Below, piece by piece: positions 19,995 through 32,048 of a stretch of 64,000 nucleotides of DNA. The translations under genes and the position numbers were made by a program. A model generated the notes under the pieces. The model was not told the origin of the DNA. It did no database searches and was given only the letters and a program-made list of their open reading frames with translations. Source of the stretch: Hsuehochloa calcarea (Eukaryota; Streptophyta; Magnoliopsida; Poales; Poaceae); contig CM070599.1 of the NCBI GenBank assembly GCA_036346395.1, forward strand, positions 13,321,232 through 13,385,231. The letters run 5' to 3'. How positions within the stretch are numbered: position 1 is the first letter of the stretch; the number at the start of each line of letters is the position of its first letter.

Positions 19995-22358
19995 TGTAAT
20001 ACTCTGAAAAATAATATTAATATTAATAATCGCGTCTTAAGGTTCGGAGTGTAATAAATTAATTAGTTAAAGAATTTAGGGCGTGTGCGTAATTAAATAA
20101 TTTAGTACGTGGAAAATAGATTTTCGGAATTTTTATTGAGCTATAAATAGATTTTGGGGTTTTCTAGAAAACCCTAGCCATTTTATTTTTCCACCGCGCC
20201 TCACCAATTTTCTTCCTCGCATTCGCCGCCAAAGAAATTCTTTCTCTGCGCTTCGAATCATGCGTTGTCGCGGCTGCGGCACCGAACCGAGCGGCCGCGT
20301 GGAGGCTCTTCTCCGCTGCAGGCCGCTCCTCCTGCGGTCGCCGCCGGCATTGCGTCGAATCGCTGCAATATTTGCGCCGTTGTCCTCTCGCTACGAGGAA
20401 GCCAGTCTTCAGTGTCTTGCGCCGCTTTTCCACCCGGCTGCGTTCGTTGTCGCCGAAATGGTTGTCGCGCCACCCCTTCTTCATGAGCCGCTGCGCTGGT
20501 CGTGACCTTCTTTGGTTGCTTTTCTCTGTCTTGGCGCGCCTGATCCAAATCGAGAGCCGCTCCCGCAAATGTCGCTGGCCGTCTTTTCTTCGACGCTGCT
20601 GCAGTGAGTTAGATCGTGAATCTTTATTACATGCATCCTGTAGGCTTACTTGGTTATGATGAGAGATCATTTAGATAATATTATTTAGTGGTTAACTAGT
20701 TTGGCTGCTAGCTTGATTAGAGTATACTGCTTGCATGTGGGCATTAGTAGTTAATTAGTTTTGTTCACATGGTTAGCTTTGGTGATTTACTGATCATGCA
20801 AGGGTAGCTTATTAGTTCTGTTAATTAATGGAGAGAGAAGAGCTAGCATGTTTGTAAGGAAAATTAATTAGCATATTTTTAGTCGGGAAGAAATCGAACA
20901 GTAGATTGGTTTAGCCTGCTGTTTTGTTGTACAGTTTATTCGGGTATCTTAATGGCAAAATTTGGAAACATCATCTACTAGTTAAATGTAGATAATTTCG
21001 ATATCTTTCTATAGCATATTTTATTATGTCAATCGGACAAGTAGAATTTGAGTTATGATTTTGGGAAGGCCGCTGTTTTTAGGGTTATCGTCTTTAGGCG
21101 CTGTTTTGGTAGACTGTAAACTAAAAATAGTAAATAACTTAATTAGAGTTTTTGATCTACATGAAAGTTGTAGATAATTGTCCCATGGTTCTGTAGAATC
21201 TGAGAACACGTATTTTGGTTGAGTAAAACAAAAGTTATGAATTTATTAAGTTTGCTGTTCCGAAGCGGACAGATCGGCTTTCCGGGCTAAATACGGAGTG
21301 TTAGATGATTTAATTAGAAGTCTTTGTAATCTAAGAAAATGTGGATAATTTTATGAAGAATCCAGATTGGGGTGGTTTGTTGTGATCGGACTTTCGAGTC
21401 AAAAGTTACGTTCGTTTTAGTATCGAGTCAGCAATGGGTAACTTTTCGGTACCGGCGTAACGTGTTATATTTGGGGACGTGTAGGAGCGATGTATATTGA
21501 TTGTGATTCTTGTTGCTGTAGTTTGTATTGAGAATTGGTGTATTTAATGTAGGAGAGGCGTCGTGTTTGTTGCCGTCTTCTAGCCAAATCGCAAGGTCGC
21601 GCTAGTAAAGGCAAGTGCATGGTAGACAGCGATCAATGATCGATCACTGTTTTCTTTATCTTCTATTACCATTATTGTTGTGCTTTTATTCTGTTTAATT
21701 GCAAACAAATAAGTGGTATGTTTATATCTTTGTTGATAAGCATGATGAAAAGTTGGATATGATGTTTATGATGGAGTTGCATGTTTGCATTCATAAGCAT
21801 TTTTGCATAAGAGAAGGTGATCATGATGATCACAACTCCACGGGAGTGGAGGAGGTCCCCGATCCTTATGGAGGAACGGGCTTGAGAGTGAATGTTGTCG
21901 CGAGCATTCACTCACGCTATACCGGTATACGCGAAAGAAGTGCATGTGGACATGTAGAATAGAGTTGCATTCATAAATGAGATTAATGACTGAGAATATT
22001 AATGAAAGTGCCTGTGATGATAATGAAGTTATTGATTGCTGTTGATTTATTATTATCGTTGTATATGGATGTGTTTGCTGAGTCGTGGACTCACCCTTGC
22101 TCTATTGTTGTTTTTAGGTGATCTTCGAGGATGCCGTAACTGAGAGCGAGTAGAGCACATGGACATCACATGATCATTCGCCATGATAATCCTTTCATTC
22201 AATATTGGTTTACACTTGGACATGTTAGTTATTGAATAATGTTTAGGATATCATTTGGACTAGACTATTTGCTTATTTATTGTCGCTTGATCCATAATTA
22301 TCAGTTGAAAGAGTAGTGTGGTGGCATTCTAGGCTCAGTGTTGGGCTGGGGTGTTACA
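19995..22358 (+). mobile_element. 3' LTR of gypsy E
   Basis: 2,364 bp from TGTAATACTC to GGTGTTACA. It contains TATAAATA at 20142-20149 and a GC-rich stretch (20180-20600) downstream of it, which gives open frames with no recognisable product. A CTGAGTCGTGGACTCACC block at 22079-22097 resembles one in the LTR of D. The LTR is full length, in contrast to the rearranged 5' copy. Confidence 0.85.
20142..20149 (+). promoter_or_regulatory. TATA box in LTR of E
   Basis: TATAAATA about 150 bp into the LTR, at the expected U3/R position for a chromovirus LTR. Because the 5' LTR lacks this part, this copy of the promoter would drive transcription away from the element. Confidence 0.55.
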
Positions 22359-23643
22359 TTTATCCTTATGGGTTGGCTTGAGGGGGAGTTTGATCTTTTT
22401 CTGATCTTTCCTTGTTCTTTTGATCTTTTATTGTTATTTTTCTGAACTTAGTGATCCTTTTGAACTTTTTAGGTTTTTAGGCTTTTTATTGCATCTCATT
22501 GTATCATATTACATTCATATGAAAAATACAACAAGTGGTATAAAAAAATCCAAAAAGATGCATTGTACTATAAGATTTTCTGCTTATCTTTTAAAATCGA
22601 TGAAGTTTTGCCTATTGCGCTTTGGAGACTTAGTATTTCAATTCTTGCTAAATGCCATGTCTAGTTCTTTGACTTGCTAGAATTATCATGCTTTTACATG
22701 TGTAGCTAAGTCTTTGCTATATGTGCTAGAACTTTAAAACAACTCAAACTAAAAATTACAATTTGTGCATGTTTTAGCGAGTTGCGCAATTAGTGCTCCT
22801 TTTGTGACATTGGCCCTGTCAGAATTGCTTTGTTAGCTTTTGAATCTAAAATTGACCATTACTTGAGCTTTTGTGTTCTTGAGATTCTAAAACTGCTCAT
22901 ATGAAAAAAATAAAAAATTAAGATTGTCTTATGCTTAAATTGTGCCAAACTATTCTTACGAGACTGCTTGTCGATGACATGAACTTGGAGATAGTTTGAT
23001 GAACTGACGATCTCATGGGGACCGCTTGTCGAAATGACATGAACCTCAAGATTTGTCGCATCAGTAGAAGCTTAGAAAGAGTTTGTGGATGGCTCCTAGT
23101 CCAGGATCTTCTTTACTAAGATATACCTTTAATCAACTTCTGGTCGAAGCTTAGGATGAGTTTGTGGATGGCTCCTAGTCCAGGATCTTGTCACTAAGTT
23201 AGATCATTAGTCAACTTCAATTTTCAATGCATATGAGAAAACTCATTGACAAATGGGCTTTAAGAAATATCTGAGCAAAATGATTCAATACAGGATCCGA
23301 TTGATTCTTAATGTGGTCTTTGTTAGATTTTTTATCTCACTTTGATATTTTGACATGGCTAGTTTCACTTTAGGATCCCTGTTGATGAACTTGCTGAATT
23401 TGAAGCGTTGCTTAAATTGATCAAATCTATTGCTTTACTTTTGAGCCTTTGTGCTTAGCTTTGATATACATGTCTTACCATGATCTTACTAGCGCTGTCA
23501 GGCTTGATATGTTGTTTGTGCAATATTAGAAATGCTGGCTAGCTCTTTTGGGTAATCTCCAAAGCTTCTTGTAATCAAAAATTGAAAAATACAAAAATGA
23601 AGCCACTTCATTGCACTTCATGCATACTTCTTCTTTTTGCTTC
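22359..23643 (+). mobile_element. 3' non-coding region of copia A
   Basis: This continues element A after the E insertion and aligns with 58515-59830 in element C. It opens with a purine tract (about 22373-22381), and no gene is present. It contains a direct duplication of about 78 bp (AGAAGCTTAG..., about 23070 and 23147, sharing GAGTTTGTGGATGGCTCC) that is also present in C. It ends at GCTTC (23639-23643), next to the LTR of gypsy D. Confidence 0.8.
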
Positions 23644-25756
23644 TGTAACACCCTGACTATAAGGAAGTCAAGATGTCACCTACAATCTCTACTCTTCAAA
23701 TGAATAACATCAAGTAGCATAACAAAAAGAAGCGATTATTGTGAATATATGAAAACAAGCATTCATCCTCCAGTCTTAATCAACGAAATGGAAGTAAACA
23801 GTTCAGCAAGATAAGTAAACAAGGCCATGTGGGCTTATTACATTGCAACACAAATCATAATTAATGATAATAAAAGTCCTCAAATTGTTTGATAAATGAT
23901 AGTGAGTGCATCGTGATGAACTACCCTCCATAAGATCATTCTTCCTCGTCATTTACCTAAATAAGACAGTAAAGCAAGAATGAGCCAATAGACTCAGCAA
24001 GTAACTGTATGTAACAATCAAACATACAATGAGCCATATATCACAAACACAATTGGAACATATACTGGAAACGAATGTATGAATGAATGAAGTGGAATGG
24101 TGCATTGAAGGAAATGGACATATTGTAGCATATACCGGTATAGCGAGTGAAGCACCCGTCGGTGTTCACTTAAAGTATTCGTATGAAGAACGTTTCATAC
24201 GACTGTCCAACGTGGCCCACATTGGAATGGTGGACTCACGTAACGTGGCCCACATTGGAATGGTGGACTCACGTACCCATCTTGGAATTGATGGGATTTC
24301 AAATGCCCATACTGGAATTGATGGGTCTTACCAAAATAATGAATGCATGTCATGATCATCACATGTCAATATTGAATAGTAATCATAACTGAAAAGAACA
24401 CATGGCATTCATCTACAATTACGAACAAATGTAAACATTCATTCACACATCATACATGACATCAAACATTGAATACAAATTACTTGTTCGCCACAAGAAC
24501 GGGTTGGGAGGTAATTGAGATACCCCTCCACTCACCGCTTCACCGCCTACAATATAAATAATCGAAATGAGGACAAGCGAGTATGAAAAGGCTACACGTG
24601 TCCTCCCTCCATCTCTAACCAAACTAACCCAATAAAAGTTCAATTTGATCAATTTACCCAAACATTTCAATTATCACTAATCTGGCAGTTTTACTAGAAA
24701 ATTCACCAATAAAAAACCGTAAGTCCAAAAGACCTGAAACCAGTGCTCAAATTTTCTTAACTTAACTGGCTACAAAACTCTCGTTGATGGTAAACTCTAA
24801 TTCGGCCATTACAGAGGTCTAACCATCCATTGAAAAACTACAACTGCAGTCTGCCCAGAAATCTGAACAGCCCTAAAGAAAATGCTCTAACTTTTAAACC
24901 ACTGATCCAAATAAAGCGATTTTTATCAGCCTGGAAACATGGTGAAATTATCTTCAAAACCTAGTTGGGTGGCTGACCTGATTCTGACTCTAACTAGATC
25001 AAAACCTAGGTGCAACTGACTATACCCATCAGTTCTGACAGACAGACCAGCGTGTAGTAAAACAGCCATAACTTTTAATCTACTGGGTGAAAATTCGTGA
25101 TCCAGGTGCCAAAAGAAAGCTAATGAAATAAGGAACAAAACTCTAGAAGGCGAGAACATCCAATTCTGCCTCTAAGGCACCCAAAACCGAGTTGCAACAA
25201 TCTGTACAGAACCGATCTACTAACAGAGATTACGCGATACTACCAAAAACATTGAATCGACAACTCTAATGCAATCAACAGCGATGGGGTCTCTCGTTAC
25301 CCTTGAAGACCAAGAACGACGATGAACAACTTCCCAAGCCTTCCCTCTCCTTCTTTGGCCAGCCCCAAATCAGCGACTCCCGCTGGAAGCCCGCGAAGGA
25401 AGAACCGAAGGTGAAGACGTGGAGGATCGGGAGTGCAGCTCGTGGGAACACCAATGGCGGCCACCACCGAGGAGGAGGCGCTAGGAGGAGGTGCTGCGCC
25501 GTGAGGAAGGGAGGGGAGAGGAAGTGGCGGCTTGGGGAGGGAGGAGAATGATTTAGGTTTTGTGGGAAGTGGTGCCCCCTTTTGGCCTTTTGGCCGGCCT
25601 ACATGGGCGGCGGCCTCATGGGCCACTGGTCGCAGACCGCGCCAAAGTTGTCGGCAATAACAAATAACCCCCAAAGATTGGAATTTTCCGACTAAATCAA
25701 TCTCTGTTACTCTCTCCGACCTCTTTCTTTCTACCGAACATTTCTGGAGTATTACA
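23644..25756 (-). mobile_element. LTR of minus-strand gypsy D
   Basis: 2,113 bp. On the minus strand it runs from TGTAATACTCC to GGGTGTTACA, and the reversed polypurine tract (CTACCCCCCTT) follows at 25760-25770, so this is the 3' LTR of a minus-strand element. The ends and some internal blocks resemble LTR E, so D is a related chromovirus family. The GC-rich part (about 25300-25600) yields an open minus-strand frame with no recognisable product. Confidence 0.8.
24209..24273. repeat. 32-bp tandem duplication in LTR D
   Basis: Two adjacent copies of a unit containing CGTGGCCCACATTGG and TGGTGGACTCACGT. They are followed by two related shorter copies with GGAATTGATGGG (about 24284 and 24310). 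Likely slippage within the LTR. Confidence 0.85.
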
Positions 25757-27777
25757 GTCTACCCCCCTTAACAAGATTCGACCTCGAATCTAAACACAGA
25801 TCTTAATCGAAAGAAAACTGCGACTGGAATTATTAACGAAAAACACGTACCATAAATGAACAGCTCGATACTTATCGCGCACGAGGTCTCCGGCTCTCAA
25901 GCAGCCTCTCTTCGGACTAGAAAACCACCACCCAAAGACCCAAACGACGCTGACCTAACACTCAACCTAAACTTTCTAGGTACCCTCATCAGAAGAGGAT
26001 CGAAGGTAAGACCATACTCAATGGTCAACGTCTTAAACTATAACTCGAATCTTGAATGGTTCAGCTACCCACTCAAAGACTGAACACCCGACGTTGCGAT
26101 TGCTTCGCGCGTGTGCCCGAGACGGTCAAAACGGAATACCAACTTTCTAATTTCTGCAACTTTCGAAAACGAAGAGAATCCAATTGAAAATAGAGAGTCC
26201 TCATCGCGTCCACTCAATGCTAACTCTCCACCAAAAAGGTTAGATTCCAAATTTGACAATCATCTCGAAAAACAAATCCATTCTCCAAATAAGCAGTTTA
26301 CAAAGGAACACCACGACAACCAAAGGAGACATCACTCGAACGCTCAAACCAAATACTTGCGGTTTGTCTGGATTTGGAAAGAATCAACACGCCAACCCAG
26401 CGCCAACTCAAAATTGCGGAAGATACAAGTCAACGACACAAAACTCAAACGAGAATCAAGAAAACACCTCATTATCTGATGAACATTCCTTTCCACAGCT
26501 TCTCTCCTCTAGGAATAAAATTTCTCTAATTTGAATTCATCGCATACCAAAAGAGATTAAACCTCTTAATTGAACATTATCAAATTATGATCAAACTGAA
26601 GGTCATCATCCACACAATTGTGGAGAGGCTAAATTGAATCCACCGAATACTCTAGACAATTCATTCTACTAACCAAAATCGATTTAATAGAAGGCGTTCA
26701 AGGCACCACAGAAAAAGGCTCCATACCATCACATTACCTCCAATTTCCAAGAACAACAACTCAGAATCGTTAACCCGCACAATCATGTACTACATCAAAA
26801 GGGTTCTATCAATTATCATTTTACTGATCAGGAAACTCCATTATTCCACTTTCTCTACACATAATCATTGAGTGACCAAAGGTCTAACATAACAATGCAA
26901 ACCCAAATTTAACTTCCAAAACCTCTACAACAGATTGTTCTTATAACTGATAGTGAAATCATCGAATTAAATCTCCAATAGCACCACCATTCTAACATAC
27001 TCACTCAATGATATCATCAGAAATCACCCACACCATCTCGCAATGCTATCCAAATGCGTTACTCTAAAAATTTCAATGAAGGTTTCCATACCTCCGATAA
27101 TCACTAACTTTTCAATCCTGAATTGAAGTTCTAGAATTTCACTATACCGGGTGTTATTCAGCCGTAACACTATTCAGACTTACTTCGAAGTCAAACATTT
27201 CAGGTGAATCAATTTCCCTCCAAGGGATACAGTTCAAAACCATTTCACATTCTACTACTCCTCCGATAACTTGGTAGCAAAATATCATCGCTACGATTAC
27301 TCATCCACCACCAAACAATTGCCAAACTTATACTTTGCAAACGCTTTGCAACCCAAAACTGTGATCCTTTCTCAAATGGAAGAGGCGAACAAAGATAAGT
27401 TTATTCACACAGAAAGACGTTGCTCATCACTACGAAAGGTGAAACCAAAAGAAATATTACGATAAAGGTGATCTTGGAAAACGAAAGATGAGTTCATAAT
27501 TGAGAGACACATCCTCAAAAGAGAATAGCAAATATCAGCCGACACGAAAGAAAGATAATACGTTTGAAATTCGCCATCTCTTGAGCGGAAAGAGCAACAG
27601 ATTTAGGAACAATGCAAATAATCACAAGTTACGAAACTTGACTCAAATTATCAAATACTCTACTGCACTCTTTCCTTTAACACAACAATTAGTTCTTGAA
27701 CTAATAACACCAGGCCACCTGAACAAAGTAAGTTCTTTAGTTCAACCCACGGAACTACTTAAGAACAAATAAAATTT
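25757..27777 (-). pseudogene. Degraded internal region of gypsy D
   Basis: Next to the polypurine tract, minus-strand sequence at about 25850-25960 is recognisably similar at the DNA level to the chromodomain end of element E (19800-19895), but it is broken by stops and shifts. Further right, to the gap, I recognise no domain. The plus strand is poor in G, as expected for the complement of a retroelement coding strand. The other end of D lies in or beyond the gap. Confidence 0.5.
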
Positions 27778-27877
27778 NNNNNNNNNNNNNNNNNNNNNNN
27801 NNNNNNNNNNNNNNNNNNNNNNNNNNNNNNNNNNNNNNNNNNNNNNNNNNNNNNNNNNNNNNNNNNNNNNNNNNNNN
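27778..27877. other. Assembly gap, 100 N
   Basis: Exactly 100 N, the conventional length for a gap of unknown size. Sequence before it is gypsy D; sequence after it begins inside a copia LTR. The right ends of D, A and F should lie between and are missing. Confidence 0.98.
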
Positions 27878-28918
27878 TGATCAACCTACACGTGGTGAAG
27901 CAGGCGATTGCTTCAATAGTTATGTGTGTGGGTCCCATGTGTAAGTGGTCCCAAAAGTGAAACCCTAGCCCTCTAGTATAAATAGAAAGGGGGGAGATGG
28001 AAAACCCTCAAGCATTCATTTGGCCCCTTCTTCCTTTTTCTAGGGTTTGGAGGAGAGGAGAGGAGAACTAGGGTTTGGGGTGTGCTCCTTGTGTGAGCTC
28101 TTGCCCTCCTTGTTGGAGAGGCTTTGTAAGCATCTTGTGTGATCAAACAATCTTGTGATGCTTAATTGAAAGGTCATTTGTTCCCTTTGTGTTCTTCTCC
28201 CTTTTGGATGATTTTGATGCTTCCTTGATTCAAAGGTTTATGCTTGGTCCCTTGGACTATTTTATCTTGCTTTGATGTGTGGGGATACTCCTAGAGTCAT
28301 CTAGATCATCAACCACCACAAGCAAGTCTTGAATCAAGATTTTCATGTTTCTAGGGTTTGTGCACTTCTTTTGTAAAACCTTGAGAGATCGATTCTGCGA
28401 AGTGGATCTGAAGGATCGTCGCTAGAAATAGGTCTCTAATATCATTAGAAAGGTGTGCTCGAAATTTGGTCAAGTTTCATTGGTTGAATCAAAAGTTGGA
28501 TCAAATTTCGTTTTGGATTTGGGTTGAGTTTTCAGTACTGGACTGAACCGGTCAGACCGGTGTTGCAACGGCGGTCCGACCTCCCACTTTTCAGACCGCT
28601 AGTACTGCCGGGTTGAACCGATGTCCACCGGTCCGACCGCCAGTTAGTTGCCGGTCAGACCGCTGGTTGACCGTCGGTCAGACCGCCCGTGGTAGCCGGT
28701 CAGACCGCCAGTACCCAGTTAAGAACCGTGAGTTCTTTTCTTCTTTTGTGTCGTGTGGTTGAGGGGTATATCAAATTTAGCACAAGGCTTCCACTGTGCG
28801 CTTACTGATCTTCTTAGCTTTCATAGCTAAAGGAGTAAAGTTCGTGCTGTATTTGATTTAGGCGAGAAAGTTGAGAAAGCGCCTATTCACCCCCCCTAGT
28901 CGCCTTTACGGTCCTACA
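27878..28918 (+). mobile_element. 5' LTR of copia B, left-truncated by the gap
   Basis: 1,041 bp matching 37025-38060 of the 3' LTR. TATAAATA is at 27977-27984. A CGGTC-N-GACCG palindrome cluster lies at about 28547-28710. It ends in GGTCCTACA. This copy keeps the CAG/CTG trinucleotides that are altered in the 3' LTR. Confidence 0.9.
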
Positions 28919-28920
28919 AG

Positions 28921-28932
28921 TGGTATCAGAGC
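28921..28932 (+). other. Primer binding site of copia B
   Basis: TGGTATCAGAGC two bases after the LTR end, complementary to the initiator-Met tRNA. Confidence 0.9.
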
Positions 28933-28973
28933 CGGTTAGCTCTTCTCATAGATCTTAACCGGTCTTTGGAGCC

Positions 28974-31290
28974 ATGGCGACTAACAAGTACTCAACCAAG
29001 CCACATATTTTTGATGGAGTTGACTTTGCATATTGGAAGGCTCGTATGCAAGCATATATCGAGGCTCAAGGGCACGCTATTTGGCTTAAGGTGAAAAACC
29101 CTTATGTCGTGCTAGCCGATGGCGATATGATCACTCCAGATGTGGAGGCCAACAGCAAGGCTCGGAATTATTTGATCCAAGGCCTTAGTCGATCTGAGTT
29201 TGAGCGTGTTGCTCACTTGCGGTCTGCTCATGAGATCTGGCGGACTCTTTGTGATTATCATGAAGGGTCCACTACGATCATGGAAGTGAGACAGAACCAG
29301 CTCAAGAAAGTATACTCAAAGATCGAGCAAAGGCCTAGTGAGTCTTTGGATGAGCTGTGGGGACAATTTTTTTAAGATTCTTCATGATCTCCGCGCTGTT
29401 GACTTGGTATTTTCTGAGTCTGAAAATGCACGCCAGCTTTTGGGTGCTCTTGATGTGAAGGTCTGGGGAATGAAGATCACTTCCATCAATGACAACACTG
29501 TCATGAGTGAGCTTACCATGGATAAGCGTTACTCGAGGTTGAAGACGCATGAGATTGATTTTATCTCGCGTCTCCCCAAGACAGAGTTAATGGCATTAGT
29601 GGTCGACAAATCCAAGGGTTGTTCTTCTGAGTCTCTTGATTGCAGCTCATCGGTTTTCATTATCCGCTTTACATTCTTTAGCGATGAGCAACTTGAGAAA
29701 TCGCCTGAGGATGACTTGGCCCTCCTATCCACCAAATTCACAAGAGCGTATAACAAGGTGAGGAATAGGAGGAGAAGTGGACCTATCACATGCTTCGAAT
29801 GTGGTGAGCCAAACCACATTCGTTCGAGATGCCCCAAGCTAAAGGGCAAGGAGGAGAAGGAGACACGAAGACATCCCCAGGAGAGGGATGCAAAACCCAA
29901 GAAGACAAACTATGGAAGTTTGTCAGCCGGGTCCTTGCCGCTCTAGAAAATGTAAACATGAGCGATGTGGACTCGGAAACGGAGGATGACGAGAGTGACT
30001 CTCGTGGCAAGAAGAAGGCTCATGATTTCACAGGCATGTGCTTCATGGCCAAGAACAGCCACGACAGCGACTCCTCCAACGATGAGGATCCCTTTAGTGA
30101 TCCTCGATGAGGTATGCCCTTCTATTCTTGACATGAAAAGGGCCTTGGTGCTTCTTTGAATGTAAATTGCATAAGCAAGTTAAAATGATTAAGAAGCAAG
30201 GATATTATGATTGATAATTTGAACCTAGAAGTTGTTAGGCTTAAATCTATTAATCCGGATGATATTTGTGAATCTGCACTAGCTTGCTTAAAGAATTGAC
30301 AAGCTTGAAATCTGCTCATTCCTCATTACTAATCAACTAAAAGATGCTCTCGATGAACTAGAATCTCTCAAGTCTAGTTACGCTTAGATGCCATTTCACT
30401 TGATGTGACGCCATGGAAGCTATCCTTTAACTTGCTCAAATTGTGCTTTGCTAGAATTAAAGCTGGATAGCTCTTTGAAAGAATTGCAAAAATTTGATGC
30501 TAGTCACACATGCTCTCATTGTAAGAATAATAGGATTAAGATGCAAGAGATGACCGAAATCTTTGGTTTACTCTAGAGTTGCATCTTGTGAAAATTTTCC
30601 CAAGCTTACAATAGAGATTGAAGCCTTAAACAAGACTCTTGAAGAAAAGGCTAAAATTGAAAGATCCATGTCTCTTCTCGCTTCCAAGAAAGTTATTGAT
30701 TCTAACTCTTGTGTTTTGAATCTTTGAAGTTGAAACCATGATTAATCGATTCAAGAGGCATTTAGAGTCAAATTTAAGGAAGCAGTTGAATAGGATTAAG
30801 GAATCCTATTGTGTGTCTTGTGAGGCCTTCAAAGTGGAAGTGGCCCTTCTTAAGAGTAAGCGTAATGAGGTAATCAAGTCTAGCAAGTGCACTAGATGTG
30901 AAGGTTTAATTAAAGAGAATGATTACCTCAAGGTGACTCTTGAGAAGTTTTCAAGTGGGAAAAAGAAACTCAACATGATTCTTGATCAATCCAAGGTGGC
31001 GTGAAAAATAGTGGTCTAGGTTTCAATCCCTAGAGCATTCCAAGAAAAACCCACCTAGGATTGCTAGAGTTGTGAAGAATGGTGCATTTGAGCTAGAACC
31101 TCCTAAGCCATCCGGGTTGTTTTCAAATCCATTGGTTTTACTCAAACTCTTTCTGGCAAGAAAGGTGCTTTTACTCATTCTGTACAGACCTCTCAAAAGG
31201 TCTAGTACCATTGCACTTTCTGCAAGAAAGAAGGCCATACTGTTGAGTTCTGCTTCCGGAGAGCAAAACTTGAGAGAAAAGAGAGGATGA
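28974..31290 (+). pseudogene. Copia B gag
   Basis: The ATG at 28974 opens 133 codons of the Gag N-terminal domain (VDFAYWKARM). A one-base shift near 29370 moves to a second frame that runs to 29946 with a perfect CCHC knuckle at 29791-29832. A third frame carries the acidic linker and FMAK (29829-30110). Between 30111 and 30740 the Cys-pair coiled coil is readable only in fragments. 30738-31004 is a clean coiled-coil part with two Cys-X2-Cys pairs and NMILDQSK. A second, intact CCHC knuckle (CTFCKKEGHTVEFC) lies at 31212-31253. Two knuckles and a long Cys-rich coil match element A. Confidence 0.85.
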
Positions 31291-31663
31291 GCGTCCGAGA
31301 TCCATTAGAGGAGTCCTTCTCCACTGTAGTCTCTAGAGCTAGGCGACACTTATCGCAACACATATAGGCCTAGATTTGTAGAGAACTTTGTAGACTCTTT
31401 TGGTGGGTCTAGGCGATGTTGGATTAGGACATCGTGAGGAGAGACCACGGGTAGCACCTAGACAGGGGGAGTATCGATCTTTTGGTAGATCGTTTCGGAG
31501 AGGTCTAGGTGGTTCTCATGTGCATCCTTATGATTTTATTCCTGATCATGTTTCTGCTTTTTCTCTTTGCTCCCGGACATCGTGCTTCTCGATCTTGAAT
31601 TCCTCGATCATTTATCACTAACCCCAGTACTGAGGCACGGATGTTTTCTGATTGTGCTTTTTA

Positions 31664-32048
31664 GGTCCGTCGTGCGAGGAAGGAGGACATATGGCTTGTT
31701 GACTCCGGGTGTTCTCGACATATGACCGGAGATTCTAGATGGTTCTCCTCCCTCACACGTGCATCCGGCAACGAATTGATTACCTTTGGGGATGCTTCTA
31801 CCGGGACCGTGACTGCAAAGGGCACTGTGCGCGTCAACGACAAGTTCATGCTTAAAGACGTCGCTTTGGTAAGTAAGCTGAGGTATAATCTTCTATCTGT
31901 TTCTCAGCTGCTTGATGAGGGTCTAGAAGTGAGGTTTAAGCGTGGTGAGTGTAGAGTTCTAGATTCCTCGGGTGAGCTTGTCTTTGAGATCTCCAGGTTT
32001 GAGAAGATCTTACATGCAAATTTGATATTTCTTGACTTCCAGTCCTAG
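31664..32048 (+). pseudogene. Copia B protease
   Basis: Active site VDSGCS (Asp codon 31701-31703), then HMTGDSRWF, FGDASTG and the KLRYNLLSVSQLLDEG end of the domain. The frame stops at 32046, and the next domain continues in an overlapping frame. The domain itself is complete. Confidence 0.85.

Larger units (their letters stand above)
14666..22358 (+). mobile_element. Chromodomain Ty3/gypsy element E nested in copia A
   Basis: It is flanked by TTTAT on both sides (14661-14665 and 22359-22363). The interrupted copia sequence (GGGTAATTTAT then CC) is contiguous in element C, which confirms the insertion. Order is gag, protease, RT, RNase H, integrase, chromodomain-like C-terminus, polypurine tract and 3' LTR, that is Ty3/gypsy of the chromovirus (Tekay-like) group. 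The 5' LTR is rearranged (see the palindrome). All coding regions are frameshifted. Confidence 0.9.
7267..23643 (+). mobile_element. Sirevirus-type copia element A (left part, with nested insertion)
   Basis: The element starts with TGTGGATATC at 7267, with flanking ACAAG at 7262-7266 as the candidate target duplication. It comprises a 5' LTR, primer site, gag, protease, integrase, RT/RNase H, and a long non-coding 3' region. Gypsy E is nested at 14,666-22,358, and gypsy D interrupts at 23,644, so the 3' LTR and right-hand duplication are not visible. The coding order (integrase before RT) identifies Ty1/copia. Long LTRs, multiple purine tracts and the CACCCCC block near the LTR end point to the Sirevirus lineage. 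Confidence 0.85.

Noticed and set aside
20164..20670. Overlapping open frames on both strands (168 and 96 codons)
   Set aside because: They fall in the GC-rich part of the LTR of gypsy E; long frames on both strands are expected from base composition.
25297..25674. Minus-strand frame of 125 codons, Pro/Ala/Leu-rich
   Set aside because: Lies inside the LTR of gypsy D in the same GC-rich position as in LTR E; no domain.
26100..27777. Several plus-strand frames in an A/C-rich stretch
   Set aside because: Composition fits the complement of a degraded retroelement strand; no motif in any translation.
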